A stretch of 64,000 bases of DNA, taken from contig NZ_JBGUAU010000007.1 in the NCBI RefSeq assembly GCF_041820985.1, positions 124,001 through 188,000 of the forward strand, written 5' to 3'. The position numbers were made by a program, and so were the translations under genes. This DNA is from Evansella sp041820985. Lineage in GTDB: Bacteria > Bacillota > Bacilli > Bacillales > Salisediminibacteriaceae. Every line of letters begins with the position of its first letter. Position 1 is the stretch's first letter. The notes under the pieces are model-generated. The model was not told where the DNA came from. It worked only from the letters and a program-made list of their open reading frames with translations, and searched no databases. Of the stretch, positions 42,919 to 51,150 are shown piece by piece.

Positions 42919-44133
42919 TTATCCTGCGTAGACTTTAGGTAATCGTACAAAACCATGAAAGGAATATACAACGAGTACAATAATAAGACTGATAGCACCT
43001 TCGATAAAGTTAACAGTTACTATTGCTACCGTACTAAAGAGTACTCCTTGAATTGCCCCTAGTACAAACAGCCAATATTTATGGCTCCCGAATTTTTCTT
43101 GAGAGGAAACAGGATATAACTCCACCATATTGCTAGTATCGTAATGATGTCTTAATGTTTCGATTTGCAAAGCGGTCATGTATGCAAATAATCCAACGAT
43201 AAACCATCTTCCCCAATCCAGTTGAACGATACTGACTAAAAGCAGTCCAATTAAAGTAAGTCGAATATATATACCGAAATAGTCATTCGATCGAACAAAC
43301 GCCCGGCTAAACATATAGTGATATACATGTTGCTTTTTGTAGGACACTAGCTTGAACAAGGAAGAAAGCCAAATCCTCGGCCTTACTTTTGACTTTAATG
43401 CTGGTACATCTGTAAATGAATTCGCAATACGATAAAAAGTCATAACTGTCTGACCTTCGATTTCCACTAACCGTTCCCACTTTAAACTATGAAGCTTTGA
43501 TAATTTATAGAAGTAACCTACATAAAAAATAATCAAAGCTACGGCAATTCCACCAATGATACTAATAGGTTGTAAGGAAAATAATGCATAAACTCCTACC
43601 CCATTTAATCCCAAACGAATCATTGTATGGAGGAGAAATCTATTTTTTTCCTGAATACGTTGTTCTTCAAAACCTGATAATAGGTTCCAAAGCTTAAGAC
43701 CACTTAATAACATTAGAATAGAAAGAAACATAGTACCTGACGAACTAATCCGATCGAAAAACAAGGGAGCTAAAAGTAGCATGACTAAGAATAACCAAGC
43801 TGTTTCCATGATCCAGCTATATACAATCGATGAACGAAAGTAGCTTGTTAACTTTCGCTCTCGTGGTGTTAAGAAAAACAGATCACCTTGCTTCGCAAAC
43901 GTTCGTACTCTTCCTCGTGTAATAAACCATGTAAGAACTATTGTAAAAAATAAAGTGGCTGGAAATGTTTCCGGGAGCCATTCAAGTAATTGTCCATAGT
44001 AATAGCTTCCAAACACAAACAATAGGTATATAGTAAATAAAAAGCCGCTATTTCCTATGAGTTTCAGATATTTGATAGCCATTGTCCAATATTCACTTCT
44101 TCTTTTTTGCCATAGCTCCTTTTCACTCAACAT
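42919..44133 (-). CDS. ecsB: ABC transporter permease EcsB
   Basis: Membrane component of the Ecs ABC exporter. The 404-residue protein has about eight to ten hydrophobic segments; it starts MLSEKELWQKRRSEYW, and FITRGRVRTFAKQGDLFFL, GIYIRLTL and HYDTSNMVELYPVSSQEK are family-typical. Ecs is needed for efficient protein secretion, competence and sporulation in B. subtilis through effects on intramembrane protease RasP; the exported substrate may be peptides. Its ATG overlaps the ecsA stop by 11 bases. Confidence 0.92.
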   Translation of the reverse strand: MLSEKELWQKRRSEYWTMAIKYLKLIGNSGFLFTIYLLFVFGSYYYGQLLEWLPETFPATLFFTIVLTWFITRGRVRTFAKQGDLFFLTPRERKLTSYFRSSIVYSWIMETAWLFLVMLLLAPLFFDRISSSGTMFLSILMLLSGLKLWNLLSGFEEQRIQEKNRFLLHTMIRLGLNGVGVYALFSLQPISIIGGIAVALIIFYVGYFYKLSKLHSLKWERLVEIEGQTVMTFYRIANSFTDVPALKSKVRPRIWLSSLFKLVSYKKQHVYHYMFSRAFVRSNDYFGIYIRLTLIGLLLVSIVQLDWGRWFIVGLFAYMTALQIETLRHHYDTSNMVELYPVSSQEKFGSHKYWLFVLGAIQGVLFSTVAIVTVNFIEGAISLIIVLVVYSFHGFVRLPKVYAG

Positions 44134-44872
44134 CTCTATCTACCCTCGTCATTTCCACGTAAATTTCGTCTAAATCTGCACCATGCATGTTTGCTTGTTC
44201 TTGTAATTCCTTCAGTGTTCCCATCAAAATAATCCGTCCATCATGAAGCAAAACAAATCGATCACAATACTTTTCTGCCGTAGCTAATATATGTGTGGAC
44301 ATTAGGATTCCACATCCCTGATTCTTCATCTCTACCATACGGTCTAAAAAAGATTTAATACCAATTGGATCTAGTCCCACGAAGGGCTCGTCCGCAACGT
44401 AAAGCGAAGGATGAATAAGAAATGCACACATAATCATGACCTTTTGTCTCATCCCTTTGGAAAAGTGACTTGGGAACCACTTCACCATTTTTTCCATACG
44501 GAATTCTTTTAATAATTCGTCTGCGCGTCTCTTAAATGTTGCTTCTTCTATCCCATACGCCATTGCAGTTAGCTCTAAATGCTCCCATAACGTCATCTCT
44601 TCATACAATAGTGGCATTTCAGGAATATAAGCTAAGTTTTGTCTGTACTCATCTCCACTTTCCGTCCACGTTTTCCCCAAAAGCTTAACATCACCTTCAT
44701 GTGGTTCCATTAGCCCTAAAATATGCTTAATAGTCGTGCTTTTCCCCGCACCATTTAGTCCTATTAATCCAACAATCTCATGTTTATTTACGGAAAAGGA
44801 TACATCATGTAAAACGGGTCTATTTCTCTGATAACCGCCAGTTACGTTATTTATCGTCAATAAAGTTTCCAT
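44123..44872 (-). CDS. ecsA: ABC transporter ATP-binding protein EcsA
   Basis: ATPase of the Ecs exporter. In the 249-residue protein Walker A is GLNGAGKST (38-46), the Q-loop region is YIPEMPLLYEEMT, the signature is FSKGMRQKV, Walker B is SLYVADEPFVGLDP, and the H-loop His is in STHILATAEK. The start METLLTINNVTGGY (ATG 44872) is preferred because AAGGAG lies about 8 bases upstream; two more ATG codons directly before it are less well spaced. It is the first gene of ecsA-ecsB-ecsC and is divergent in position from hit as in B. subtilis, with an extra MFS gene between. Confidence 0.96.
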   Translation of the reverse strand: METLLTINNVTGGYQRNRPVLHDVSFSVNKHEIVGLIGLNGAGKSTTIKHILGLMEPHEGDVKLLGKTWTESGDEYRQNLAYIPEMPLLYEEMTLWEHLELTAMAYGIEEATFKRRADELLKEFRMEKMVKWFPSHFSKGMRQKVMIMCAFLIHPSLYVADEPFVGLDPIGIKSFLDRMVEMKNQGCGILMSTHILATAEKYCDRFVLLHDGRIILMGTLKELQEQANMHGADLDEIYVEMTRVDRDVE

Positions 44873-44983
44873 CATCATTTCTCCTTCTCTTTCTGCCAAC
44901 TTGTTCCATCTTTACTATAACGAAAATTATAAGAGTTGAAAAGTTATCTTTAGTAAATGTAAGGTCGTTACTTTTTCAAAGGC

Positions 44984-45078
44984 TACCCTGAAAATACGTG
45001 TTATCAATTATAAGTAACTTATCGAGTATTACTAACTTTGTTGGATACTATTCCAGCACTTCAGCCTGATCGCTTTTC
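44984..45078 (-). repeat. Interspersed repeat family B, copy B1
   Basis: Read on the plus strand, CCCTGAAAATACG, then TAACTTTGTTGGATACTATT, then CACTTCAGCCTGATCGCTTT. The complement of 61885-61995 has CCTGAAAATACGCG, TAACTTTGTTGGTTGTATT and GCTTCAGCCTACTCGCTTT in the same order. It stands between ecsA and the MFS gene. Strand is given relative to copy B2. Confidence 0.8.
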
Positions 45079-45083
45079 CATCT

Positions 45084-46232
45084 TCAGATAACTACAGCTT
45101 TTCTTTTTGTTGTTAACAATAAACCCATCATTGTAATTACGACCATTAATACGAGCCAGGAGACATAATATGGAGACAAGAAAGTTCTTACTGCTCCTGC
45201 AATAAAGGGAGCTGATATTGTTCCAACAGAAAAAACAGCGGAAAGAAACGCAAACGCTTTTCCTCGATCTCCTTCCCCTATATTTTCTGTTACCAACGTC
45301 ATCATTGCTGGAAAAATAATGCCAGTTGCTGCTCCAAATAAAAGTAAACTTGCATATGGTGGTACTACTCCCGCCATCATCATCCAACATTGTGCTAAAG
45401 CTAACATACACAATCCAATAATTGTTCTAACAGTGGCAGAAATACGGTGAATAAATACGAACGCTAACACTAGCAATGTTCCCACTCCCATAACACCTGC
45501 CATTCGTCCAACCAACCCTTTTGTCATTCCTTGCTCTACTGACAAGAAAGGAAGCTCGTACATTAACGTTCCTTGAGCAAACATAACAGCAAACCCTGTT
45601 AAGAAAACCGGTAAAAGTGGCGTATAAAAGAAAAGCTGGAGAATGCCTTGTGATTTTTTTCCTCTTCTATTCCGAGTTCTTGGATTTGATAAAAAGCAAA
45701 AAGCTAATATAAATGCAATACCAGAAGTGAAACTTATCGCATAATAAGCTCCGTCCGCCCCAAACCTCTCACCTAAAAAACCACCTAACATAGGAGCTAT
45801 CGTCATTGCTAAAGTTACCATCAGCGTATTCATCGCCATATTTTTACTTTGCTCATGACTATTCTTAGCATAAGCCGCAAGCATTGTCATACATGCTGGG
45901 GTCAAGAAAGCAAGTATAAAACCATTAACAACGCGCAAAATAAATAAATGTGCTGTTTCTTCAATAAAAGTATGTGCAAACAAAGATAGAGTTAATAGGA
46001 AAAGAGGTATAACAATAAATAACCTTGCACCAAATCGATCAATATAAGATCCTGCCACAATATTCCCTGTTAAGTTTACAAAAGAAGTTGTACTAAGCAT
46101 TACCCCAACGAGGAAGCTCCCTGCCCCTAACGAAACTGCTAATGGAGTGAAAACAGGAAATTGCATATGAATACTGATAAAAAGAAAAAACAGTATGATA
46201 AATAGGACTAATTTTTCCTTTCTGTTTTGCAT
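45084..46232 (-). CDS. MFS transporter (multidrug-type)
   Basis: A 382-residue protein with 12 predicted membrane segments. It starts MQNRKEKLVLFIILFFLF, with GAGSFLVGVMLSTTSFVNLTG and the MFS loop motif GSYIDRFGARLF between segments 2 and 3 (near 60-72). LRVVNGFILAFLTPACMTML marks segment 4-5. Proton-driven drug exporters have this layout, but no substrate can be named. GGGGGAGG stands before the ATG. It lies between ecsABC and hit, where B. subtilis has nothing comparable, so it may be an insertion in this lineage. Confidence 0.85.
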   Translation of the reverse strand: MQNRKEKLVLFIILFFLFISIHMQFPVFTPLAVSLGAGSFLVGVMLSTTSFVNLTGNIVAGSYIDRFGARLFIVIPLFLLTLSLFAHTFIEETAHLFILRVVNGFILAFLTPACMTMLAAYAKNSHEQSKNMAMNTLMVTLAMTIAPMLGGFLGERFGADGAYYAISFTSGIAFILAFCFLSNPRTRNRRGKKSQGILQLFFYTPLLPVFLTGFAVMFAQGTLMYELPFLSVEQGMTKGLVGRMAGVMGVGTLLVLAFVFIHRISATVRTIIGLCMLALAQCWMMMAGVVPPYASLLLFGAATGIIFPAMMTLVTENIGEGDRGKAFAFLSAVFSVGTISAPFIAGAVRTFLSPYYVSWLVLMVVITMMGLLLTTKRKAVVI

Positions 46233-46350
46233 TTTGACCTCCCCCTTACTCCATTATTTTTATGAGTACAACCTTTATAATAGACATGCATTTTTTATTC
46301 TGAGCTAAAATGTGGTAATATAGAAAAAAATTACTGTGAGGTGATCTAGC

Positions 46351-46782
46351 ATGGCTTATCATGATGACTGTATTTTTTGCAAAATTGTAAATGGAGATAT
46401 TCCAGCATCAAAGGTATATGAGGACGATAAAGTGTTAGCTTTTCTAGACTTAAGCCAAGTTACAAAAGGACATACACTAGTAATACCTAAGGTTCATGAA
46501 GAAAATGTGTACGAACTATCTGAAGAAAGTGCAAAGGCGGTTTTTTCAGTTGTTCCTAAAATTGCAAATGCACTGAAACAAGCTTTTTCACCAGTAGGAA
46601 TGAACTTGTTGAATAATAATGGAAAAGAAGCTGGACAGTCTGTATTTCATTATCATGTTCACCTTCTCCCTCGCTATGGAAAAGGCGACGGTTATGGAGC
46701 TGTTTGGCATGATCATAGTAACAAGTATACTAGTGAAGATTTACAATCTATTGCAACTGAAATTACAAGCAAACTTACTTAA
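46351..46782 (+). CDS. hit: HIT family nucleotide-binding hydrolase
   Basis: Histidine-triad hydrolase acting on nucleoside phosphoramidates or dinucleotides (HINT/Hit group). In the 143-residue protein DDCIFCKIVNGDIPASKVYEDD is at the N-terminus, with Cys residues of a partial zinc site. The triad is HYHVHLLPR (near residue 100), where the second His of the triad is the nucleophile. GTGAGGTGATC lies before the ATG. The hit-ecsA divergent arrangement known from B. subtilis is kept, separated by the MFS gene. A strong terminator follows. Confidence 0.93.
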   Translation: MAYHDDCIFCKIVNGDIPASKVYEDDKVLAFLDLSQVTKGHTLVIPKVHEENVYELSEESAKAVFSVVPKIANALKQAFSPVGMNLLNNNGKEAGQSVFHYHVHLLPRYGKGDGYGAVWHDHSNKYTSEDLQSIATEITSKLT

Positions 46783-46789
46783 TTACATA

Positions 46790-46840
46790 AAAAGGGTGTG
46801 TCTAAAGATGAATGTATACTCTAGGCACACCCTCTTTTTC
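46790..46840 (+). terminator. Terminator of hit
   Basis: GGGTGTG and CACACCC (46794-46800 and 46826-46832) plus inner pairs TCTA/CTAGG close a hairpin followed by CTCTTTTTC. Confidence 0.85.
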
Positions 46841-46968
46841 CATATTCTCGAATATAAATTTAAAAAATAGAAAAAGGATTTATAAAAAACATGTCGAATT
46901 GTTTTAAGCAAAAGACAAAAGTACCTTACTGAAAGACATAAGGTATATAGAAAAATGGAGGGTAATTC

Positions 46969-48051
46969 ATGAAAAAGTTAAATTTTAACCCTGGTCCAAG
47001 TGCACTTCCTGCAGAGGTAATTAAGACAGCTCAGGAGTCTATGTTTAATTATGAAGATTCTGGTCTATCTGTAGTAGAGTTAAGTCATCGTGCCCCATTG
47101 TATGAAGATATCCATTTCCAAGCAATGAATCGTGTTCGATCCTTATTGGAGGTTCCCGATGACTTTGAGATATTATTTCTTCAAGGTGGTGCCAGTCTTC
47201 AATTTGCGATGTTACCAATGAATTTCTTAACACCTGAGAAGAAAGGTGCTTATGTACTAACAGGCTCTTGGTCAGAAAAAGCCTATCAAGAAGCAGAAAG
47301 AGTTGGAAGTGTATACACAATTGCTTCTTCACAAGACAGTGAATATCGCACCATCCCTGAAGTAGATCTTAGCTCATGTTCAGAAGATACAGCTTACGTT
47401 CACGTAACTTCAAATAACACAATTTTCGGAACACAATGGCAGCAGTTACCTCTTAAAGGGAATGCTCCTGTATTTGTTGATGCATCTAGTGACATTTTTA
47501 GTCAGGAAATAAATTGGGATAATGTTGATGTAGTTTATGCTGGAGCACAAAAAAACGCAGGTCCATCTGGGATAACAGTAGTAATAATGAAAAAATCGTT
47601 AATGAAAGATGGAAATAAAGATATTCCAAAAATTTTAAGCTACGATACGCATGCGAAAGGTGAATCGTTATATCATACACCACCTACTGGTTCTATTTAT
47701 TTACTAGGCTTAGTTATGAAATGGATAGAAGATAATGGTGGGGTTAAAGCAATGAACGTTGCAGCAAATGAAAAAGCAGCTTTACTATATAATGTCATAG
47801 ATGAAAGTAATGGCTTTTATGTTGGACATAGTGATAAAGACAGCAGATCATTAATGAATGTCACGTTTAGAATATCAGATGAAGTATTAGAAAAGAAGTT
47901 TATTAAAGAAGCTGATGAAGCAGGTTTTATAGGAATCAAAGGACACCGATCTGTTGGTGGATGCAGAGCTTCCATTTATAACGCAGTACCAAAAGAGCAT
48001 GTAGAGACCCTTGCTACATTCATGAAAGAATTTCAGAACAACAATCAATAA
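46969..48051 (+). CDS. serC: Phosphoserine aminotransferase
   Basis: PLP-dependent aminotransferase giving 3-phosphoserine from 3-phosphohydroxypyruvate and glutamate; it may also serve pyridoxal phosphate synthesis. The 360-residue protein has NFNPGPSALPAEV at the N-terminus, ELSHRAPLYEDI near 37, FLQGGASLQFAMLPMN near 70, and the PLP-binding Lys in VYAGAQKNAGPSG near 195. GHRSVGGCRASIYN lies near the end. GGAGGG stands 6 bases before the ATG. It is monocistronic, with yhaH about 100 bases downstream. Confidence 0.96.
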   Translation: MKKLNFNPGPSALPAEVIKTAQESMFNYEDSGLSVVELSHRAPLYEDIHFQAMNRVRSLLEVPDDFEILFLQGGASLQFAMLPMNFLTPEKKGAYVLTGSWSEKAYQEAERVGSVYTIASSQDSEYRTIPEVDLSSCSEDTAYVHVTSNNTIFGTQWQQLPLKGNAPVFVDASSDIFSQEINWDNVDVVYAGAQKNAGPSGITVVIMKKSLMKDGNKDIPKILSYDTHAKGESLYHTPPTGSIYLLGLVMKWIEDNGGVKAMNVAANEKAALLYNVIDESNGFYVGHSDKDSRSLMNVTFRISDEVLEKKFIKEADEAGFIGIKGHRSVGGCRASIYNAVPKEHVETLATFMKEFQNNNQ

Positions 48052-48147
48052 AATACAAAACTAACATATATATTTTTGGACTACCATAAAAAAATTATTA
48101 TAATATTACTTATTGGAAAATTATTCAACCCTAAGAAAGGTGAGAAC

Positions 48148-48510
48148 ATGAAAAAAACAACATATGTACTAGGATTGTTCACAGGTGGAATAATTTTGGG
48201 TTCCACTGTATTGTTATCAACACCTGTATCAGGGAAAAAGTTACGATATGAATTATCAGCATGTCGTGATGCAATAGTTGAAAATTGGGTTTTCATAAAA
48301 CAAGATTTACTTGAGCTTATTTCGTTAGGTGTTGACTTAAAAGAGGAAGGCATTAATCTAATACGAAAAAAGTTACCCGAAATAAATGAAAAAATTGATA
48401 TTTTTAAAGAAGAGATTAAACCTTTCCTAGAAGAATTCAAAAATCTAGCAATAGAATTAGAACTATTAATTGAGCGATTAAAAGAAGTAGTAAGCACACG
48501 AGTTTTTTGA
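48148..48510 (+). CDS. yhaH: YtxH-like small membrane protein (YhaH)
   Basis: A 120-residue protein that starts MKKTTYVLGLFTGGIILGSTVLLSTPVSGKKLR, a single N-terminal membrane segment of the YtxH type. A long charged amphipathic coiled region follows (LKEEGINLIRKKLPEINEKID, FKEEIKPFLEEFKNL). Function unknown. The start is the ATG at 48148 with AAAGGTGAG upstream. In B. subtilis yhaH lies just before hpr, as here, which supports the name. Confidence 0.8.
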   Translation: MKKTTYVLGLFTGGIILGSTVLLSTPVSGKKLRYELSACRDAIVENWVFIKQDLLELISLGVDLKEEGINLIRKKLPEINEKIDIFKEEIKPFLEEFKNLAIELELLIERLKEVVSTRVF

Positions 48511-48517
48511 TAATGAT

Positions 48518-48552
48518 AAGGAGCACCCCTCCTGACTGGGGTGCGCCTTAAA
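48518..48552 (+). terminator. Terminator-like hairpin after yhaH
   Basis: AAGG, GCACCCC and GGGGTGC, CCTT form a stable hairpin 7 bases after the yhaH stop. The following AAATTAAG is not a clear U run, so termination may be partial. Confidence 0.6.
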
Positions 48553-48587
48553 TTAAGTTAAAATTTTCAGAAAATACTGAAATGGTA

Positions 48588-48617
48588 TTGAGAATTTTTA
48601 AGACATTATGTTATGAT
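48588..48617 (+). promoter_or_regulatory. Probable sigma-A promoter of hpr
   Basis: TTGAGA (48588-48593) and TATGAT (48612-48617) are separated by 18 bases, about 70 bases before the hpr start. The spacing is within range. Confidence 0.6.
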
Positions 48618-48690
48618 GTTAATATCATTTTCCTAGTAAAATAATGAATAAAAAAAAACTTCGTTTTTGAGGATAGGATGGGGGGGCATT

Positions 48691-49275
48691 ATGGATCAGC
48701 ACAAAGCGGAATCCATTAAACAATCCATTTTGTATAGCCACAAAGTTGCTCAGTTAAGTAAGGCTTTGTGGAAATCCATAGAAAAGGATTGGCAGAACTG
48801 GATTAAACCATATGATTTAAATATTAATGAACATCATATTTTACTTATTGCTTATCAGTTAGAAGGAGCTTCTATTTCTGACATAGCCAAATTTGGAGTT
48901 ATGCATGTTTCTACTGCTTTTAACTTTTCTAAAAAGTTGGAGGAAAGAGGTCTACTTACTTTTTCAAAACGTCAAACAGACAAACGGAATACGTATGTTT
49001 TCTTAACAAAAGAAGGAGAAAATCTTCTTGTTGAAACGTTGGAAACATATAACCCTACAAATTACGGGGTTTATAGTGGTTCCCTCCCTATAAAGGAATT
49101 GTACGGTAAGTTCCCAGAATTTTCTGAGCTTATGAGTATTGTTAAACATATTTATGGCCAAGATTTTATGGGTATTTTTGAAAATTCCATATCAAAAATT
49201 GAAACGGAGTTTAAAGAGGAAGACGGGAAATTAGTTTCCTTATCTAAAAGTGAGTCGGAAGCGAAATCGTCATAA
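48691..49275 (+). CDS. hpr: Transition-state regulator Hpr (ScoC), MarR family
   Basis: MarR-type dimeric repressor. In B. subtilis it lowers expression of extracellular protease genes (aprE, nprE), sinIR and peptide transporters. In the 194-residue protein the diagnostic stretches AQLSKALWKSIEKDWQNW, DLNINEHHILLIAYQL and AKFGVMHVSTAFNFSKKLEE (winged-helix recognition region, near 75) closely follow Hpr. KRQTDKRNTYVFLT forms the wing. The start at the ATG at 48691 is set by GGATGGGGGGG upstream; a TTG eight codons earlier is unlikely. The yhaH-hpr order is as in B. subtilis. Confidence 0.93.
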   Translation: MDQHKAESIKQSILYSHKVAQLSKALWKSIEKDWQNWIKPYDLNINEHHILLIAYQLEGASISDIAKFGVMHVSTAFNFSKKLEERGLLTFSKRQTDKRNTYVFLTKEGENLLVETLETYNPTNYGVYSGSLPIKELYGKFPEFSELMSIVKHIYGQDFMGIFENSISKIETEFKEEDGKLVSLSKSESEAKSS

Positions 49276-49455
49276 GTAAACAACCGTATAATTTTTTAAA
49301 CATAGTTAATAGGATGTATATTTGTGTCTGAAAAATGACCGTTTATACATCCTTTTTCCTTGTCAAAAAAATTTACTAAAAAAAGTCTTGATTTATTTTA
49401 GTTAAGAGCGTAAATTACTAAAGTATGATGTTTTGATTAAGGGCGGGTGTAACTT

Positions 49456-50013
49456 GTGAATTGTTGGAAATCAATTTGTATTGAAACTGAATTTGGAAAA
49501 GAACGACTTTGGATTATGTCGGCACTAATTGCACTTGGATACTTTATGGTACACTTTGTTGTAATTAGTACGTTTACCTCAAATATATCTTTTGTTGATT
49601 ACGGAATCATCTTCTTTATACTATTACTCATTGTAGTTATTCCTTTACATTTGGTGCTTCATTGCTTACCTATATGGATTTCAGGTAGAAGAGCGACTTT
49701 TGGGATAAGAAAAAATCAATGGCCTTATGTTTACTTCTCAACGAAGGATACAGTTCCAAAAAGAGTATTATTGATAGCAATCTCTTTACCTGCAATATCG
49801 ATCACTACCATTTCCATTGTACTATCTGTATTATTTCCTCATCTAATGCACTATATGGCAATTATATCTGCAGTAAATATGGGAATATGCTTTTATGATT
49901 ATTTGCACTTTATGCACATAAAATCAGCTCCTAGCAAGTCTCTAATTGAGGAATACGAAAATGGCTATCATATACTATGTAAGTCCGTACATTCTCCAAA
50001 AACTCAGCCCTAA
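49456..50013 (+). CDS. DUF3267-like membrane protein with a degenerate metalloprotease motif
   Basis: A 185-residue protein with about four membrane segments (25-45, 55-78, 108-130, 138-155). It looks like the DUF3267 family of putative membrane zincins, whose motif HExxH lies in the second segment. Here the equivalent place reads HLVLHCLP (near residue 65), keeping both His but not the Glu, so it may be inactive. It starts with GTG at 49456 behind a weak GGCGGG site. TTGATT-N17-TAAATT at 49388-49416 could be its promoter. The family assignment is tentative. Confidence 0.6.
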   Translation: MNCWKSICIETEFGKERLWIMSALIALGYFMVHFVVISTFTSNISFVDYGIIFFILLLIVVIPLHLVLHCLPIWISGRRATFGIRKNQWPYVYFSTKDTVPKRVLLIAISLPAISITTISIVLSVLFPHLMHYMAIISAVNMGICFYDYLHFMHIKSAPSKSLIEEYENGYHILCKSVHSPKTQP

Positions 50014-50034
50014 TGAAATATTAGGGCTTTTATA
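50006..50034. terminator. Terminator shared by the DUF3267-like gene and the YpmS-like gene
   Basis: AGCCCTAAT and ATTAGGGCT form a perfect 9-bp stem around GAAAT-type loop, followed by TTTTATATTTT. The left arm contains the stop codon at 50011-50013. Confidence 0.82.
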
Positions 50035-50087
50035 TTTTAGTTCTATTTCAACGTAACTGTTGATACAATAGCTTATACCTATATACC

Positions 50088-50675
50088 TTATGGAATTATT
50101 AATTCAATTTCTATTTGATTTTCTTGTAAATTAAAAGTTTTTATACTCACTTGAATATCATGTGTAATACTATTTGCAATATCTAAATAGAGTTTTCTAT
50201 CCATAGGATAAATATAAATCCAATCGGGTAATTCAACTGTTGCATCCATTAATTGGAATATTCTTTCTGAAGGTAAATTAAAATTCCCTATCTGAAAGCT
50301 CTTTTCAAAAAGTTGTAAATTACCACTTTCCGTAACTTGAGGCTCTAGTGTCATTTGCATAGGAATGGTTACGCCTAATACATTTAACTCTGTTTGAAAG
50401 TAAACGAAATCATCAAAGAACAGATCATATTGTTGAGACCCTTCCTGCTCTTTCTGAAGCTCTTTTTTTAACCAGTAATTTATATCTTCTTTTGAAGTAG
50501 AAACAATAAATTGAGCTCCTTCTGTTCTGCTAAATTCAGGTAGCTGTCTAAAGCTAGTTCCACTGGATGTAAATAATGAACTAAATAATAAATAGCTACT
50601 TACAATTACAAGAACTAGGAAGGTAAATAAAGTTATAAATGCTATTTTCCATGGATTTTTTTTCTTTAATTTCAT
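50088..50675 (-). CDS. YpmS-like (DUF2140) membrane-anchored protein
   Basis: A 195-residue protein with one N-terminal membrane segment (IAFITLFTFLVLVIVSSYLLF) and an extracytoplasmic domain. SKEDINYWLKKEL near 60 and LNVLGVTIPMQMTLEPQVTESGNLQL near 97-122 are typical of YpmS/DUF2140 proteins. IYIYPMDRKLYLDI follows near 155. Function unknown. GGGGG precedes the ATG. It is alone on the minus strand between plus-strand genes, so it has its own transcript. Confidence 0.75.
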   Translation of the reverse strand: MKLKKKNPWKIAFITLFTFLVLVIVSSYLLFSSLFTSSGTSFRQLPEFSRTEGAQFIVSTSKEDINYWLKKELQKEQEGSQQYDLFFDDFVYFQTELNVLGVTIPMQMTLEPQVTESGNLQLFEKSFQIGNFNLPSERIFQLMDATVELPDWIYIYPMDRKLYLDIANSITHDIQVSIKTFNLQENQIEIELIIP

Positions 50676-50785
50676 TATTTTCCCCCAAATTTAATAATTT
50701 TATTAAGAATTTTAGCAGATTACTATTCATTTTACACATATTTTGTTAAAGTAAAGAAGGAGACCGAATATCTGGAGGTTACTAA

Positions 50786-50965
50786 ATGGCTATTCCATTC
50801 TTTCTATTTTCTATTTTTTATTTATTTGTAATTAATTCTATGACAAATACACTTTGTATACAAAAAGAAATACCCGAGGAAAAACAATCCAAGGTGTTCC
50901 GTACAATTAATGTATTAATTACGATACTTTTAACATCGTCCTATTTCCGAATATTTGTTGTATAA
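50786..50965 (+). CDS. Small membrane protein, unrecognised
   Basis: A 59-residue frame starting MAIPFFLFSIFYLFVIN, with TCTGGAGGTT at ideal distance before the ATG. Two hydrophobic parts (about 2-17 and 40-58) are separated by a charged linker (QKEIPEEKQSKVFR). It lies in the divergent gap between the YpmS-like gene and prsA. The strong ribosome binding site and the membrane pattern argue that it is real; I do not recognise a family. Confidence 0.6.
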   Translation: MAIPFFLFSIFYLFVINSMTNTLCIQKEIPEEKQSKVFRTINVLITILLTSSYFRIFVV

Positions 50966-51017
50966 TAATGGAGGATTTAGAAGATGCTTTTTGTTAAATG
51001 ACGGATGGATATCTAGT

Positions 51018-51064
51018 GTAAGGTATGGTAAAAGGATGATCCCTTAGCCATACCTTTTTTGTTT
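51018..51064 (+). terminator. Terminator upstream of prsA
   Basis: AAGGTATGG and CCATACCTT (51020-51028 and 51048-51056) form a perfect 9-bp stem followed by TTTTTTG. It ends the transcript of the 59-residue gene. A five-codon frame (ATG 50984 to TGA 51001) with GGAGG upstream lies just before it. Confidence 0.85.
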
Positions 51065-51150
51065 TTTTAGATGGTATTTCCAAATATCCCCTTACTGTGC
51101 TATAGTAGGTAATGTTCGTTGAATAAACAAAATTTATAGGAGTGAACACC

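Noticed and set aside
48081..48497. 138-codon minus-strand frame opposite yhaH
   Set aside because: Shadow of the yhaH frame; yhaH has the ribosome binding site, membrane segment and conserved position.
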